Shown piece after piece: positions 11,084-23,369 of a stretch of 64,000 nucleotides of DNA (within the stretch, counting starts at the first letter, position 1; each line of letters opens with the position of its first letter). The notes under the pieces were generated by a model that worked only from the letters and a program-made list of their open reading frames with translations, made no database searches and was not told the DNA's origin. Source of the DNA: Nereocystis luetkeana (lineage: Eukaryota > Sar > Phaeophyceae > Laminariales > Laminariaceae); contig JARUPZ010000027.1 of the NCBI GenBank assembly GCA_031213475.1, forward strand, positions 3,156,569-3,220,568, given 5' to 3'. The translations under genes were made by a program, and so were the position numbers.

Positions 11084-12187
11084 TGGATCTTTGTCGGCTA
11101 TAATGACGGCATGATTTCGCCGACTAATTGTGCTGGATCTTGTCTACTGTCTACTGCCGTACTTGCATTGACACTTCCGTTAGTGATGCGATTATTCCTC
11201 GCTTTTTGGTCACCCCTCTACACTACCAGGTACCTTGCCACTCGGTCCGTGCAGTGTTTGCCCATTGTGTGTTTCCTCTTGTTGGTTCTTCGCTTTAGAA
11301 CTGCTTCAAGCGTCGCGCTAACTTCTGTGCCCGCGCCTATTGTCGTGCTACGGCCGTACGTGACGCTTGACTATGTATGTCACGAAGCGGCATTTTCGGT
11401 GGGTTAACAATCGATTCCCTTGTTTACGGTCCAACCCTCTTCGGACTTCGGAGGTGAAAATTGACGATCGAAAGTGATGACTTCAGCAGCGCTCACTGCG
11501 TGATTGGGGCATGATACAATTTTGGGACCAAATTACAATTCGAGGAGTCGCACGGCACGGACGCAACATGATCCAACCAATATTACTGGGCGCTCACGCT
11601 GGCGCTCACGCTGATGCTCGTAGACGGTGGATACCACCAAAGTTATCAGTGTTTCGGTCGTTGTGTACATTCGGAGGGGTTAGAAGCTACGCTTGACGTG
11701 AAACTTGGGCAACTCAGCAAGGGACTATCGAGGGCTGTGTAAGACTGCTGTCGCCGACTGCGATGCGTGGTGGGCGTGGAGAACAAACTCGAAAGCCTCA
11801 CGTGGCAACCAACCTGTCTTCCACAAGATCAATGTACAGAGTGTCCGTTGCCTCGCTGTTGACAGGTTGCTCTTCAAGAGGCCACCAGCGTAATATGCTT
11901 GGGCATAAAAGACGCGCCCGGTTGATCCACGTTCTCGTTCTTTCCTGGTGTCGTACATTGCACCGTGATATCCCGGTACACAGCCATGTATGTGCCTGGC
12001 ACGTGTTGTGTGGTACATGGCGAAGTGCTGACTGAAACATACGAAAATCCGAACCAACGCTCGTATTATCAGGATCCCAGGCATGCTCTCCACGTCGTCA
12101 GCAGTCCTTCGCAAGCAGGATCATGCTTACGTAGCTAGCTTTGTGGAAGAGCCGTCGCTGTTTTTGATGACCTTGTCAGGGCCTTAA
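11084..12187. other. Non-coding region after the CELF-like gene
   Basis: It probably holds the 3' untranslated region or an unrecognised last exon. Short open frames (for example 11111-11407) show no recognisable domain and no good splice partner. Confidence 0.35.
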
Positions 12188-12276
12188 CCCCTTTAGAACC
12201 GCAGTCCCGTTTGGGGACAAAACTACTTGAAATTTGACTGGTTTGTCCCACATATGGGACTGCGGTTCTAAAAGGG
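12188..12276. mobile_element. MITE family 1, copy 2, with intact TTAA flanks
   Basis: The element is 89 bp, beginning CCCCTTTAGAACCGCAGTCC and ending in GGACTGCGGTTCTAAAAGGG-like complement. TTAA lies at 12184-12187 and 12277-12280. This is the clearest copy for the TTAA target, hence the piggyBac-like call. Confidence 0.85.
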
Positions 12277-12280
12277 TTAA

Positions 12281-15200
12281 GACTGACAGGAAAAGTCCGC
12301 ATTTTACGAACATCGAGGAGATGTATCCGAGGTACTGTTTTTCGTATGTCCTTGTGTTTCACGCTTCCGCACGAAACAAGTTCACCAGCAGTGCATCAGA
12401 GAGTGCAAAGCGCGAAGCCATCCTGCCCGCAATCGTAGACCAAATACGATATGTTGTGGTGGCTTCAAAAGAGGCAACGTGTCGTCGATGACAATCATTC
12501 CGATTCGTTCGATTCGTGCTCATCTTGGGCTGATGTGAGCTTTGTCCCGTCATCGTGAAGAGGCCACCCTCGCACCTCCGCATACTGTTTCTCCAGACCA
12601 TGCTCGAGGTTGGCTGGTCGTGGCCACCGTTATTTGCTGTTTGACAAACTAATAGTCCCGTTGTCGCAATTCGTCGATTACCCGAGATGTCGGATTTGTC
12701 ACATTCGTCATCAACATGCGTTCGACGTCGAAATTACGTCGTTTCATGTTATCCTGACGAACCGCAACCAGATACCAGCGTTACGGCGGTAGTTTTTAAG
12801 ATTTTTTAGTGTCGACATAGCCAGCTATCTTTCTGTGGTGCGTATACTTAATTGGCGATGTTGTGCACCTTCCACGTTCGTAGTGCTGCCGCTGTAGGCG
12901 CTTGCTTCTTTTAGCCTGCTAGATGCGTGCTGAGTATCATCGCGGTCGTTGCCAGTACGCCGCCAGTAATCAGATCACGCAACAGTTACTGTTACAGCGG
13001 TCGAGATACAGCTAGCTACGACAGCAGCGCCACGTGTCACGTGTCATTTCACTTCTTTCTGCGTGCGGCTTTTTTCGGCGTGCTTTGAGTTGTGACTTGC
13101 GACCGCACTTTTCCAAAACATTATTCCTGGATCTGCTTTTGTGTCTGTTTGTCCTGTTGTCCTGTTGCATCGGGCCTGTGCTCTTTGCCATGTTTTTTTT
13201 CCCCGATTAATATCGCTTTTTTTGCTGGGTGAGTTTATTCATACTGGAGAATCGCTGATGATGTGATCGACAGCAGGAAGAAGCTGCTATAGATATGAGC
13301 AGTATCCGTACTACAGTACTTTACTTAGTACTGACCAATCTAGAGAATGCCTCTTGAGACATGAACAGGGAGGGACATTAATAGAGGACAGCATTACTGC
13401 TGTAGTAGTAGTGCCACACGTCGGTTTATCTTTTCACTTCGCGCGTTGCTATCCGGCACCTCAGAGAGAACAACTCCGGCACTTACTTTTATGTATTAAT
13501 AGATAGTGCTGTCCATTAGTGCGGCACTATTATGTAATAATGTGCTGTCCATTAGTGCGGCACTATTATGTAGTGCTGTCCCTGTTGATGCCCCTGTTGG
13601 TGTGAAGATGGGGAACACAGTATCATTACTGCATAATATGCTTGGGGCTGATGAAGGGCAGAGGAGCTGTGCGCGCATGCCACATGGCACGATGGCACGA
13701 TACATCCATTCATTGCAGTAGCGGGGATCATTACATCATGTCGTGGTATTTTGAATTTTGACCTACTGTACCTACTGTACTGTAGTACAGTATTGTGACT
13801 GTACCGTACGACAGTAGTGTGACTACTGTAGACATGCTTGGCTTGGTTCCGAGATGGTGGTGACGTGGTGATATCATAAACTGCTACGTACCGTACCTAA
13901 GTGATGACCATCGCGGCTCTGCGTCGATGCTCTTGTCAGACCTTCTGGTTTTGTCTCGAGAAGTACACGTCTGTCTATTAATATCCCCGTTCTCGAACCG
14001 CATGTTTCCGAAAGTGTCCTGGCCAAGGATAGTTGAAGATACCGCGGGTGGTAGGCGATACTTCTCAGCTTCCCAGACAGAGGTGTCGACGTCGAGCAGC
14101 AGCTAGCAGCAGGAGCAGCAGCAGTTAATGCACGTGTACTATAATATGACACACCGAATATTTGGAGGGCGAAATTCTGTCAGACCTTGTCCGGGGCAAG
14201 AGAGGTGACAACTGCACTTACTTTGGTAATCTGTACCTGGTAGTCTAGAGTGTAAGGTATCGCGGTTGTTGTGCTACTACTACTGTAGTTCAAAATCGTG
14301 TCGTGGTTCGTACGTCCCCCAGGACTGTCTGTGGCGGGCTAGATTGGTTGTCGGCAGCAGCAGTACAGCATACATATATACCTGGTAGTATATATGATAC
14401 GTACTTTTGAGTGTGTGCGTAGTGATAGTCCACGTTTTACTGGATTTACCAGCAATTTCTAAGAAGAACTAGGCGGCAGGCAGGCAGCGCTGCTTCTCTC
14501 AATATACATGATGAGGGTAGCACGACTTGTTCAAAATGGTGGGAGAAGTAAAAAAGAACGGTGGGAGAAAAGAGAAAGCAAGTGCATAACTGCTGTACTG
14601 GTATTAATAGTGTGATACACACATAATATATTCAGCGTTCATTCACAACAACCGGCTGCGGCAGGATGATATACAGCACGAATGATGTCAAAGCAGCAGT
14701 CACTCGGCAAAAGATCTAGCGGGTAGAATTATTGACCCCACTTATATTCTCGGAAAAACATGAATTGCACAGATATCGATCGAGGAGACGGGACACGAGG
14801 CTACGGAACATTTTTTACACAACAAGCTACGTAACTTTTTGGGGGAAGAACGCGAAAACCCACCAGCGTCAACCTGTTCGTTTTTATTTGACGGTCCCCC
14901 GTTTTTACTTGTTTACCTTGGTATCTGATTAACAGACAGAGGTACGTACGTATTTTCTTTTTCCTTTTTTTTTTCGCAGTTCTTCACATTTTCTCTCTTT
15001 TTTCTCATTTCCTCCAACGTGTATGCCTGGTTCTGGTTTGGTCTGTGTTTTGCTTCTTGTATCCAGTACGTTTTGCATTGCATTGACTATCAGCATGAAT
15101 TTGGACTATATCTCTGTATCATACCAGGTACCTGGTAGTGTGTTTGTTCTCTGTCACCATACAGCTTGTTTGATCTCTCGACCAAGATGGATGCAAAATT

Positions 15201-16629
15201 AGGACGCACACTGACGGGGTGTGCTGGGTGTCGAGGCGCGGAAATAATATATTTAGAGGCTCTTCTTATGGTCTATATGCGCTCAGTAGGTAACGCGTTC
15301 ACACGAGGTAGAGCGGTGAGAACAAGAAGACTTCAATTATTGACTGGTGAAAAATAGGAAACAAGTGCAGCAGGTAGAGCAAGAATGGGCATGTAGAAGG
15401 CATGGTTGTTTTGCACCGGTAAATTTCACCTGGTACGGTACATGTTAACGATGAAATAGCTTTTTACCAGGTATAATACCCAGTCCATCCATCTGAAAAA
15501 CAACTCACGCCCAATCGACATATCTACTCTGTGAAGAACACACATACCATCGTTCGAACTACTCCTGTAGTCGAAGACGTTCCCCATTCCCTATTGCAAC
15601 TCTTGCGCTTGCAAGGTTGACCTCCGACACAGCAGTAGTTGGTGATGTGATTGAATTCCAAGGATGAAAAGATGACGCGGTTGGAACGTGAAGGAAACAG
15701 AAAACAGAAACAAACACAAGACAAGCTTGCCGTGCCGGCGGGTGAATTTGTATTTATTTGTTTTTTGTAATTTCTGGAGTTGCTGCCCTTGTTCGAGTTT
15801 AAACCGGTCGATGTACAAGATTATCCCTGGTACGTTGTTGGTTGACTTACCGGTGACGCCGGGATTATTACGTTTTTACCTCCGTGTCCATGGCGGCAGT
15901 ATTGCAGCCTACTCTGCTGTTTTTCTTATGTACCTGGTGATCTGTTATTAATATTTACCTGGTATAGTAGTTATTAAATAGTACCAGGTCTGTGGGACAC
16001 CGGTCTTTTTGGGCGTCTCAAGACGCCGTCAAGACCTGTTTTGGGCTTACTTAATATGACATTTTTAGCGCAGGCGCGGTCAGTCAAGGAGTCAAACTGC
16101 GGTCTCCTATTGATACATAGTTGATGACGGCGTTGTGACAGCGATACCAGGTACGAAGTAGCTAAAACAGACAGCACAGCTGCGTCTGTGTTCCAGCATT
16201 TATTTAACAGCGTTTATGGTGCGCAAGACATAGCCAGCGGAAGGAGGGCCCACCAGCAGTTTTCAAAACTCCCCACAGATTTTCGATGATCCATTCAATA
16301 TGCGTAGTCCATGAATGCATTGTTTTGGCCCTTCTGCCGGCCGTGAGTCGTGAGGGGTGAGTGGCCGCCCAATGAGGATCACGCATGACGCATGATGATG
16401 AGGTATCCCAATAACAGCGTACCTGGTATGCGGGTATGGTATCACATGGTATACCTGGTATGGTACAAACACTTCAGTGGAGTAACACTTTATTTCGGGG
16501 GCCCAGTTTACATACTGTGGTCAAAATCGTTTTGTCACTCGTCTCGTCTCCCGTCCCACGATAGTGCGTTCCCCGCACTATGGCGGAACCATCACGCCTT
16601 CTCTTAACTACGTACGCACAGAAGAAAAG
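12281..16629. other. Gene-free stretch with scattered TA-flanked words
   Basis: No coding sequence is supported. It contains many TACCWGGTA and TATTAATA words (for example 14236, 14382, 15124, 15465, 16145, 16421; and 13493, 13977, 14602, 15946), frequent TACTGTA/TACAGTA words (cluster near 13768-13800) and a small tandem duplication at 13505. Confidence 0.5.
13505..13580. repeat. Tandem duplication of about 36 bp
   Basis: The phrase GTGCTGTCCATTAGTGCGGC with its following ACTATTATGTA occurs twice in a row, with the start of a third unit. It makes a short repetitive frame that is not a supported gene. Confidence 0.7.
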
Positions 16630-17340
16630 CTCAGTACCGAGGACAGCAGCGTATCAACACGCTTGATGGATGCCATGTGCGGCAGGGGAACAGTGCCTGA
16701 CTCCAGCCCGCACGCCTAAGCCCCCGACGGCCACAAATGCTACAGCACAGGTGCTGGGTGGAAGCCGAAACCCTGCCAGTGGTGGCACGGGCTGACCTCA
16801 CGGCAGAGTCTGCGCAGGGTGTTCCATGCGGCCCCAAGCAACCTGGGATGGCGGCGCTTGCAGAAGCACTCAACGCCTAGAGTGTGGGTGTGCATGAGGC
16901 AGAAGCGCAGGCATTCTGCGGCAACGACACGGACTCGTCGCGTTGACGGACCTGGATACCTCCCCGGGAATACCCGCCGACCATGCCGCCATTGACGCGA
17001 CTTCTGTGTGGACAACAACAGTAGAGGACGAGGATGAGATTGTAGAGGCGGTGCGAATGGGTGGGCAGGACATGATGACAGGGAAGGTTCTCGACTCGGG
17101 CGTAGCGGGCTGCGGTGTTTCTGATAACGAGAGTGAGCGGGGCGATTCTGAGGGCACGGGGGTCGGGGCTATCGCTGAGCCACTGTATTAGGCACAAGTG
17201 TCGTCGTACTTTGGTCCTCTCGAGAGTTTGGCGGAGTCGCGTGGGAATGGCGAGGCCGCGCACTATCTGCAGAAGGCCAGAGTGTCGTTCATCAAGACCT
17301 GTGCTTCCAAAACAGCGCGGCGGGTAGACAGTCGGGGATT
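16630..17340. other. GC-rich island of unknown nature
   Basis: The base composition is clearly richer in GC than the flanks, and overlapping open frames occur on both strands (for example - strand 16877-17263, + strand 16943-17191). None gave a recognisable domain, and the longest frames overlap on opposite strands. It could be a decayed gene or transposon, or an exon cluster I cannot resolve. Confidence 0.3.
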
Positions 17341-18177
17341 CGTGAGCGCATGCTTACAGTAGTTCAGCCGGCAAGCTGTAGTGCCCGTGTGGTGGATTGT
17401 GTCACAGGCCAAAATGGTTGTGCATGTTCCTCCTACGACATACGTGTATTAATAGTGTACGGCAGTAGTTCAGTTGTAATATAGCCATGATGACGGAATG
17501 CGTGTTTTGGAAGCACTGCTGTAAATGCATTTTGTACACTATTGAACACGTGGATAATACATAATACATGAAACAAACCGATGCGTCTCCAATTTATACC
17601 CAGGGGGCATGGTGGCCCCGAGCACTTCGTCATTCCGGGTTCAGGAGCCAGATCAATACCGTCCCCGCACTATGCAGGGTAGCCCCAATCCATATATATC
17701 CCACTTTAGTGCGATACCTCACTATACCGCACTCACTCGGTGTAGGGCGGGGTCCCCCTTTGGTGCGGTTATGGTTGCCTGAGGATCCACCGAACTAAAA
17801 TTTGATCTCCGCTGCTGCAGATTATTTTTTGGGTTTTTTCACCATTGCTTTATACTCCGGTCTTTTGGACAAGCCGTGATCATATGTAGAGGCACGTACT
17901 CGTACTCGTATAGCAGTAGTAGTTGTTGTAGTAGGTTATGGACTATGGCAGTACCTGGTACTTGTTGTGGAGGTTCATATCCCATACCTGGTACGTGGGT
18001 AGGGGGTGTCTTTCCTTATCCCCCCCGTTGCTTGCCTTCTTTTTTGTTGCGCAAAGGGTGCTTGTCGGTTTTAATCGAATTTTGCTACCTGGTACCCCAC
18101 CACGTTTTTGCGCTTTCTGCGATAATAAGAAAACGGCGCGTAGTAAAGTACCACGTGCTTTTTTGTTTTTTTTTGCT

Positions 18178-18277
18178 GACCCGCCTGGATTTGAACTCCG
18201 GCCGTCATACGCACGCTCTTCGCAGTTACTATTACTATTACTGGTAGTATTCGAGGTTATCCACTAGACCATGACAA
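18178..18277 (-). other. tRNA-like sequence with enlarged anticodon region
   Basis: On the - strand it has an A box (TGGTCTAGTGGATAAC) and a B box (GAGTTCAAATCC). The space between them is too long for a plain tRNA because an AGTAAT-rich insert sits where the anticodon loop or a tRNA intron would be. The acceptor stem pairs only partly. The sequence just after the A box (CTCGAATACTAC) matches the tRNA-like sequence at 4658-4731, and an A-rich tract follows its 3' end. A tRNA-derived SINE is favoured over a tRNA gene with an intron. Confidence 0.45.
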
Positions 18278-19310
18278 ATGTGTATGCGAGCCCTCGCGGG
18301 CACACACGTACATGCCGGTCTGCGAAAGCTTGCTCCGTTTGTTTGTTTGCCCATTTTTCATCTTATTTAATAGAACGACCTGCCCGCCCTTCACGCATTG
18401 CGTGTTGTTCGAGTCTACTAATGACAGAGGGAGCATGATTATTGTATATTTTCGATTGAGTCTACAGCAGTAGAGTTGACGGGGTATGAAGAGTTAATAG
18501 TGTCAATTGAATCGAGAATCGACTGCTCTGAGCATGATTAATTGATCGTCTCGATTAGAATGGACAGAGCATATTCAATGAATTCGAGTCGAGAACGTAC
18601 TGTACAGAGTGCAGCTCAGCTTTGTCTAATATTACTGTTAATACTTGAAGTAAGTGGTTTGATTATGGACAGGGCGTGCTTTCAGTGGACGCGGCTATCG
18701 GGGCGACTCGAACGAATAGATCGGTCGATACACAGCAGTAGTGCGGGTCCCATTATAGTGCCGGTAGGCGCCAGCCAACAATACCCGGGACTATGCGAAG
18801 CGGCAACCGGCACCACTCCGAACACTGCGGCGTACGACACTGACTGGTGACTCCCATCTGTGCCAAGCGATTTTACAGACACTATGGCGGGCAATCGGCA
18901 CTGCTGTTAATACTCAAAATCGGCACGTTGGAGGGACCACTACTGCTGTGTCGGCAGGGTGTTGTGCGGTGGTGCGGTTGGCCATCGCAGCAGCATTGAT
19001 TGAGTGGTATTGATGGCTCACCAGCCGCCACCCGATACGTTCCCTGAGGTATCCTCGCCTCCACTCTAATTGAAAGTGAAATGAGGCCTCTTGGCCACGG
19101 CGGGAGGCCCCACCCAAGCACCCAAGCAAACAAGGTTATTCCCCCCGCGTTCATTATGATGGTATCTCGATGCGGCATACAATTTCCAGAGAGCAATCAT
19201 TCAGAGGCCTGGTACAAATCGATGGGGGTGCTGGTGGTGGATACAGCAGCGGTACTCATTACGAGTACGTACTGGTATACTGTTGTTGTACTCGTCTATT
19301 AATCTATTAA

Positions 19311-19523
19311 CCTTTTAGAACTGCAGTCCCGTGTTGGGAACAAACCAGTCATACTCCATCTACTTTGTCCCCATAGCGGGACTGCTGTACTCTGTGGCGT
19401 AGCTTTGTGACCACAGAACTTGTATACCTCTAGGATTGAAGAATCGGCACGGACACTGGTTGTGCTGGATGTCGACGGGTAGAAAGAACGGTTTAATGTG
19501 AAGAACACATGCACACTAAAGGG
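19311..19523. mobile_element. MITE family 1, copy 3, split by a family-3 insertion
   Basis: The left arm (CCTTTTAGAACTGCAGTCCC, preceded by TTAA) and part of the right arm (GTCCCCATAGCGGGACTGC) lie at 19311-19387. The last bases of the right arm (CTAAAGGGGTTAA) reappear at about 19515-19527. The roughly 125 bp between them is a family-3 repeat, so family 3 moved into an existing MITE. Confidence 0.75.
19388..19513 (+). mobile_element. Family-3 repeat, nested copy
   Basis: It matches the copies at 21068-21205 and 34217-34352 from CTCTGTGGCGTAGCTTTGTG through GAATCGGCACGGACACTGG to CGGTTTAATGTGAAGAACAC. No ORF. It ends in a CA-rich tail of variable length. Confidence 0.75.
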
Positions 19524-20458
19524 GTTAAGAGTGATTATGTGTTTCCTCTGTTTCCTCTGTTTGTTTTGTCTGTAGCACTTCCCCCAGAGGAGCACGACAG
19601 CGATGCTACAACCCCTCGTATTTTTTATTTTTTATTTTATTTCGGCCCAAGGGTGCTATTAGTAGACAAAAATAGAAAAACGACCCACACTGCTTGCCAG
19701 TGTCAAACTGCAAAATGAAAAGCTAACCAGTGCGTTGGGAGCTCCGGACGAAACTACGAAACACGAGTTTTTTTCATATTGATGTTCTAGGTTTTAGTAT
19801 AACCCCCCCCTGGCTGGGTCTCACAGATGGATGGTGGAAGGGAGTGGGGATTTTTTTTTTTGTGGACCCCTGCTATAATCACTTCTTGCGTTGCTTCGCT
19901 TTTTGTCCTTCCGTACGTGAATTTATTTAATAAGTTTGCTGTTCTCCCTTGTTGTCCTTATTATTACTAGGAAGCACGTCTTGTTTCGTCGGTGGATGAC
20001 GAGCGAGCCTGTTTTGCTTGTTTTTGTACGCACCCTCTTCGGGAGTGGGCCACGGTTTGGCGAAAACAGAAACGAGACAGCAGACAGGGTAGCGAGGTAC
20101 CAGACCGAATGCTGGTGTTGAATAGTAGGTGGAACCCGTCTAATGCTACTCGTACCACAAACTACTGCGGCTGCCTGGAGGGTGTTTTTTTGTTTTGTTT
20201 TATTGTTGTTTGGTTTGTTTTTTCCTCCGGTTCTTCGTCTCATCATTCATTTTTTTATATATTGATGGTATAGCATGGCTTATTTTTCTTGTTTTGTATT
20301 TTCTGCCACGTCCTTCTGGGGGGCACGACCCTTTGTGTTGTTGTGTTTCTTCCTATTTGTCTTCTTTCGATTTCTCTCTCTGTCATAGAATATGTATGTC
20401 GTGCCTGTCGTACCCAGTACGATGACGTCGTGCATGGCCTTGCATGTGTGTGTCCTTG

Positions 20459-20545
20459 ACATAAAACCGTCCTTTCTACCCGTCGACATCCAGCAGAACC
20501 AGTGTCCGGGCCGATTCTTCAATCCTATTATTAATAATAGAGAGA
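20459..20545 (-). mobile_element. Family-3 repeat, inverted partial copy
   Basis: On the - strand it matches the family-3 core (complement of AAACCGTCCTTTCTACCCGT and GCCGATTCTTCAATCCTA). It is interrupted at 20528-20539 by TTATTAATAATA, absent from the other copies. Confidence 0.65.
20526..20539. other. Putative TA-flanked scar (TTATTAATAA) inside a family-3 copy
   Basis: Other family-3 copies (read in this orientation) join CCTA directly to GAGAGATAC/GAAGAGATAC. This copy has twelve extra bases that duplicate the TA. It is a longer relative of the TA-TTAA-TA scars. Confidence 0.6.
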
Positions 20546-20604
20546 TACAGGTTGTGTGGCATTGCATGCTCTACTCTGGTTACTGCATAACAATCTACCA
20601 CTAT

Positions 20605-20829
20605 TAATACTACGCTGTGGTAGTTTTGTGAGCACAGAGCTTGAATCTCCCTAGGATTGAACAATCGGCACGGACGCTGGTTGTGCTGGATGTGTTGCGT
20701 GTGTTCTTCACATTAAACCGTTATTTCTACCCGTCGACACCCAGCACAACCAGTGTCCGTGCCGATTCTTCAATCCTAGAGGGAAACAAGTTCTGTGCTC
20801 ACAAAACTACACCACAGAGATACTACATA
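20605..20829. mobile_element. Family-3 palindrome, apparently full length
   Basis: Two inverted arms of about 85 bp (ends CTGTGGTAGTTTTGTGAGCAC and its complement) surround a short centre containing GTGTTCTTCACATTAAACCG. The other copies (19388, 21068, 34217) match one arm plus the centre, so they may be half-elements. Its outer ends lie next to TAC/GTA words. Confidence 0.65.
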
Positions 20830-21067
20830 ATTGGTGTGCAGTAACAAGAGTACACAATGCAATGCCATGGCACGACAGATTGTTTCTCTTAGATTTTGCT
20901 TTCATTTTTCTTCTTCTTTTTCGACTTGTCTACCTTGTTTTTGTTTTCTCTTTGATTGTTTCTTTTCGTTTCACTATTTCATAGATTGCGTATGTCGTGC
21001 CTGTCGTATCTAGTATGATGACATGGCTTTGCATTGCCCACTGCAGTTCACACTGCACACGTGGCAA

Positions 21068-21205
21068 CGTAGTATCTCTGTGGCGTAGCTTTGTGACCAC
21101 AGAACTTGTATCTCTTCTAGGATGGAAGAATCGGCACGGACACTGGTTGTGCTGGATGTCGACGGGTAGAAAGAACGGTTTAATGTGAAGAACACACACA
21201 CACAC
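21068..21205 (+). mobile_element. Family-3 repeat, single-arm copy with CA tail
   Basis: It begins ACGTAGTATCTCTGTGGCG and ends AATGTGAAGAACACACACAC. It is nearly identical to the copy nested in the MITE at 34191-34440. Confidence 0.75.
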
Positions 21206-21324
21206 ACATGTCATTATACTGGATACGACAGGCAAGACATTCACATTCTATAAAATAGAAGAAACAACAGAAATAAAATAAAAAACAGAAAACAGAGAAA
21301 ACAAAGAAGTGAAACTATTAATAA

Positions 21325-21326
21325 TG

Positions 21327-21397
<71 letters not shown>
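21325..21397. repeat. (AAT)n microsatellite
   Basis: About 24 AAT units, nearly pure. Unlike most AAT arrays here, it is not next to a recognised LINE 3' end. Confidence 0.9.
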
Positions 21398-22419
21398 CTG
21401 TCGCGCCCTCGCTCAGGGGGATGTGACAGAGACGACGAGCCAAAGAAACAGCACCACTATTACTTTGTACATATAACAAATAAACAGAGTAAAACTAAGA
21501 ACCGAGAGAACTAACAGGCAAACCGGAGCACAAAGCACCCCGACCCTTCAGGTAGCCGCAGCAGTTTGTCGTACGAGTAGCATAACCTGGTTCTCCCACT
21601 GTCGACATGTACAAAGCACGGTTACAATGTGAGGGAACACAATAATACCACACCAACCGTCTGGGATGAATTTCCGAGCCTTTTTTTCGAACACAGCGAG
21701 GGCACACACAACGACTGCGGCTTTGCAAAAAGTATCCCGTTGATACGTTTCCGCCGCGTAGACAACCTACCTCGCTCGGCGTCCGCACTCTCTCTCCATC
21801 GTCGAGATATTATGATGCTTGGAAAAATCGTCCGGGGTGTGTGCTATCATCTTGAATGTTGCCAGTATACGGTAGGCAAGCGTAGATTGGCCTGCAGCTA
21901 TGATATGTTGAGGTGCAGAAAGATACCTGACGCCTGAGCTGAGGGAGCTGCATGCTGGCTCTTGGCTCCAAGCGGTGGCGACCTGGTACCTCTGACCTGG
22001 TACAGCAGTTAGTTACTGCTGTAGTACTCGTACTCGAGGTTGCTTTGTTTTCTATAGGCTTCAGAGTCATTGTACCACCAACCATTCTATTATATCTAAT
22101 TTTTGTATGTTTGATACCAGGTACCTGGTACCTGGTAGTCGTTTTGTTTTTGTTTACTTCGGTACCTGATATGGTATACAGCAGTCGAGTTCTTGTTTTC
22201 CTATTAACAAAGTTGGCCTGACTTCGTAGTGTTTTTCGTACCCGGTACGTTGGTTGTCATCTTATTATTTGAATTACGTACGCAACCTCGATCCCATGTG
22301 CCCATGGGTGTATGGTGTTCGCTGCTGTCTTGCAGCCTGTACCAACATACCGGTAAGTTGTACCCGTACGGTATACGTAAAATATCTTTCCAGTTCGTAT
22401 ATAATACTGGTATATAGGA

Positions 22420-22510
22420 TGAAAAATCAGGACGGACACGGGGCGTGATGATGTGCTGATGACGTTGAGTGCCTACAGCAGCAGCAGTAGAAGAGCGGTT
22501 TAATAGGAAT
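22420..22510 (+). mobile_element. Diverged family-3 copy carrying a (CAG)4 insertion
   Basis: It aligns with the family-3 core (AATCAGGACGGACACGG, then AAGAGCGGTTTAAT). At 22474-22489 it carries TA-(CAG)4-TA where other copies have a single TA before GAAAGAACGG. Confidence 0.5.
22474..22489. other. Putative TA-flanked (CAG)4 insertion
   Basis: TACAGCAGCAGCAGTA replaces a single TA of the family-3 consensus. The surrounding match is weaker than for the other scars. Confidence 0.4.
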
Positions 22511-22706
22511 TTATCGATGTGAAAGCAACGAACGCCAAGCGGACTAAAACAGGCATACAAAAGCATGCTGTATTCTCTTGTCCGTCATCCATCCATCTCT
22601 TTTGACATCGTTGACGCTTGACACGCTGACCCTCACAGCGGACCAAAAATAGCAAAAGTATAATATCACGTACCGGTATATAGTCTCGACACACAAATTC
22701 CATGCG

Positions 22707-22795
22707 TCGCACTGCTGCTGCTGCTGCTGCTGCTTTCGTATCACGCTGCTGCTTTCGTATCACGCTACTGCTGTACTACTGCTGCTGCTGCTGTA
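22707..22795. repeat. CTG-rich tract
   Basis: Runs of CTG units are separated by a twice-repeated GCTTTCGTATCACGCT phrase. Confidence 0.7.
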
Positions 22796-23369
22796 GTGTA
22801 TTCTACACGGGGTATCTACCGGGAATGATAACATGTTCATGCCAATTTCCCACGCATCCACACTATACCTGGTACTTCCGGGGGTGGTAAACACGTTGAT
22901 GGCATTTTCCCACGCATCTACCAGGTATACTATACCGCTTCTACCGGTACTTCTTTTTTTCCGACCGTTAAGTTTTGTTACCGCGCTCGGCTCGAGCAAG
23001 GCCCGCTGCGCTCGTATGTGCCTGGTACGAGTATGATATTTAATGGCGTGTCTGCCTCCTTAAGTCCTCCTTGCTTCCTTCCCACCGCCCATGCTTGTCA
23101 TGCCGGCCATGCCTGCCATACCCGCCTGTGCGTCGGTTCCCATCGTACATGCTTTCCCTGCGTAATGAGTATATTTTAGTAGGTATAGACAAGGTGTATA
23201 TATGCCAGCAAGATGCTTCACCTACAGTTGTGGTGCATGATGAGCGTGATTGCTCAATAGCTCTTTGTACCCCGCATGAACGTGGTTGCTTCGAATGTTT
23301 AGCCCACATCGGGGTGATCGCTCAGAATCACATCACTAGGATCGCTAGATAATAGTGCGTGTCCCTCCC

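Larger units (their letters stand above)
20127..21603. repeat. Large nested inverted-repeat structure
   Basis: The outer arms at 20127-20184 and 21541-21603 are inverted copies of each other (shared core GCTACTCGTACCACAAACT-like; roughly 80% alike by eye). Inside lie further arms: two direct copies of TATGTCGTGCCTGTCGTA at about 20395 and 20991 with an inverted copy near 21217-21235, plus family-3 repeats in both orientations. It looks like a composite of palindromic elements. Confidence 0.5.

Noticed and set aside
23060-23140. Short - strand frame starting MGTDAQAGMAGMAGM near 23.1 kb
   Set aside because: Met/Gly-rich, under 30 residues, no splice partner found.
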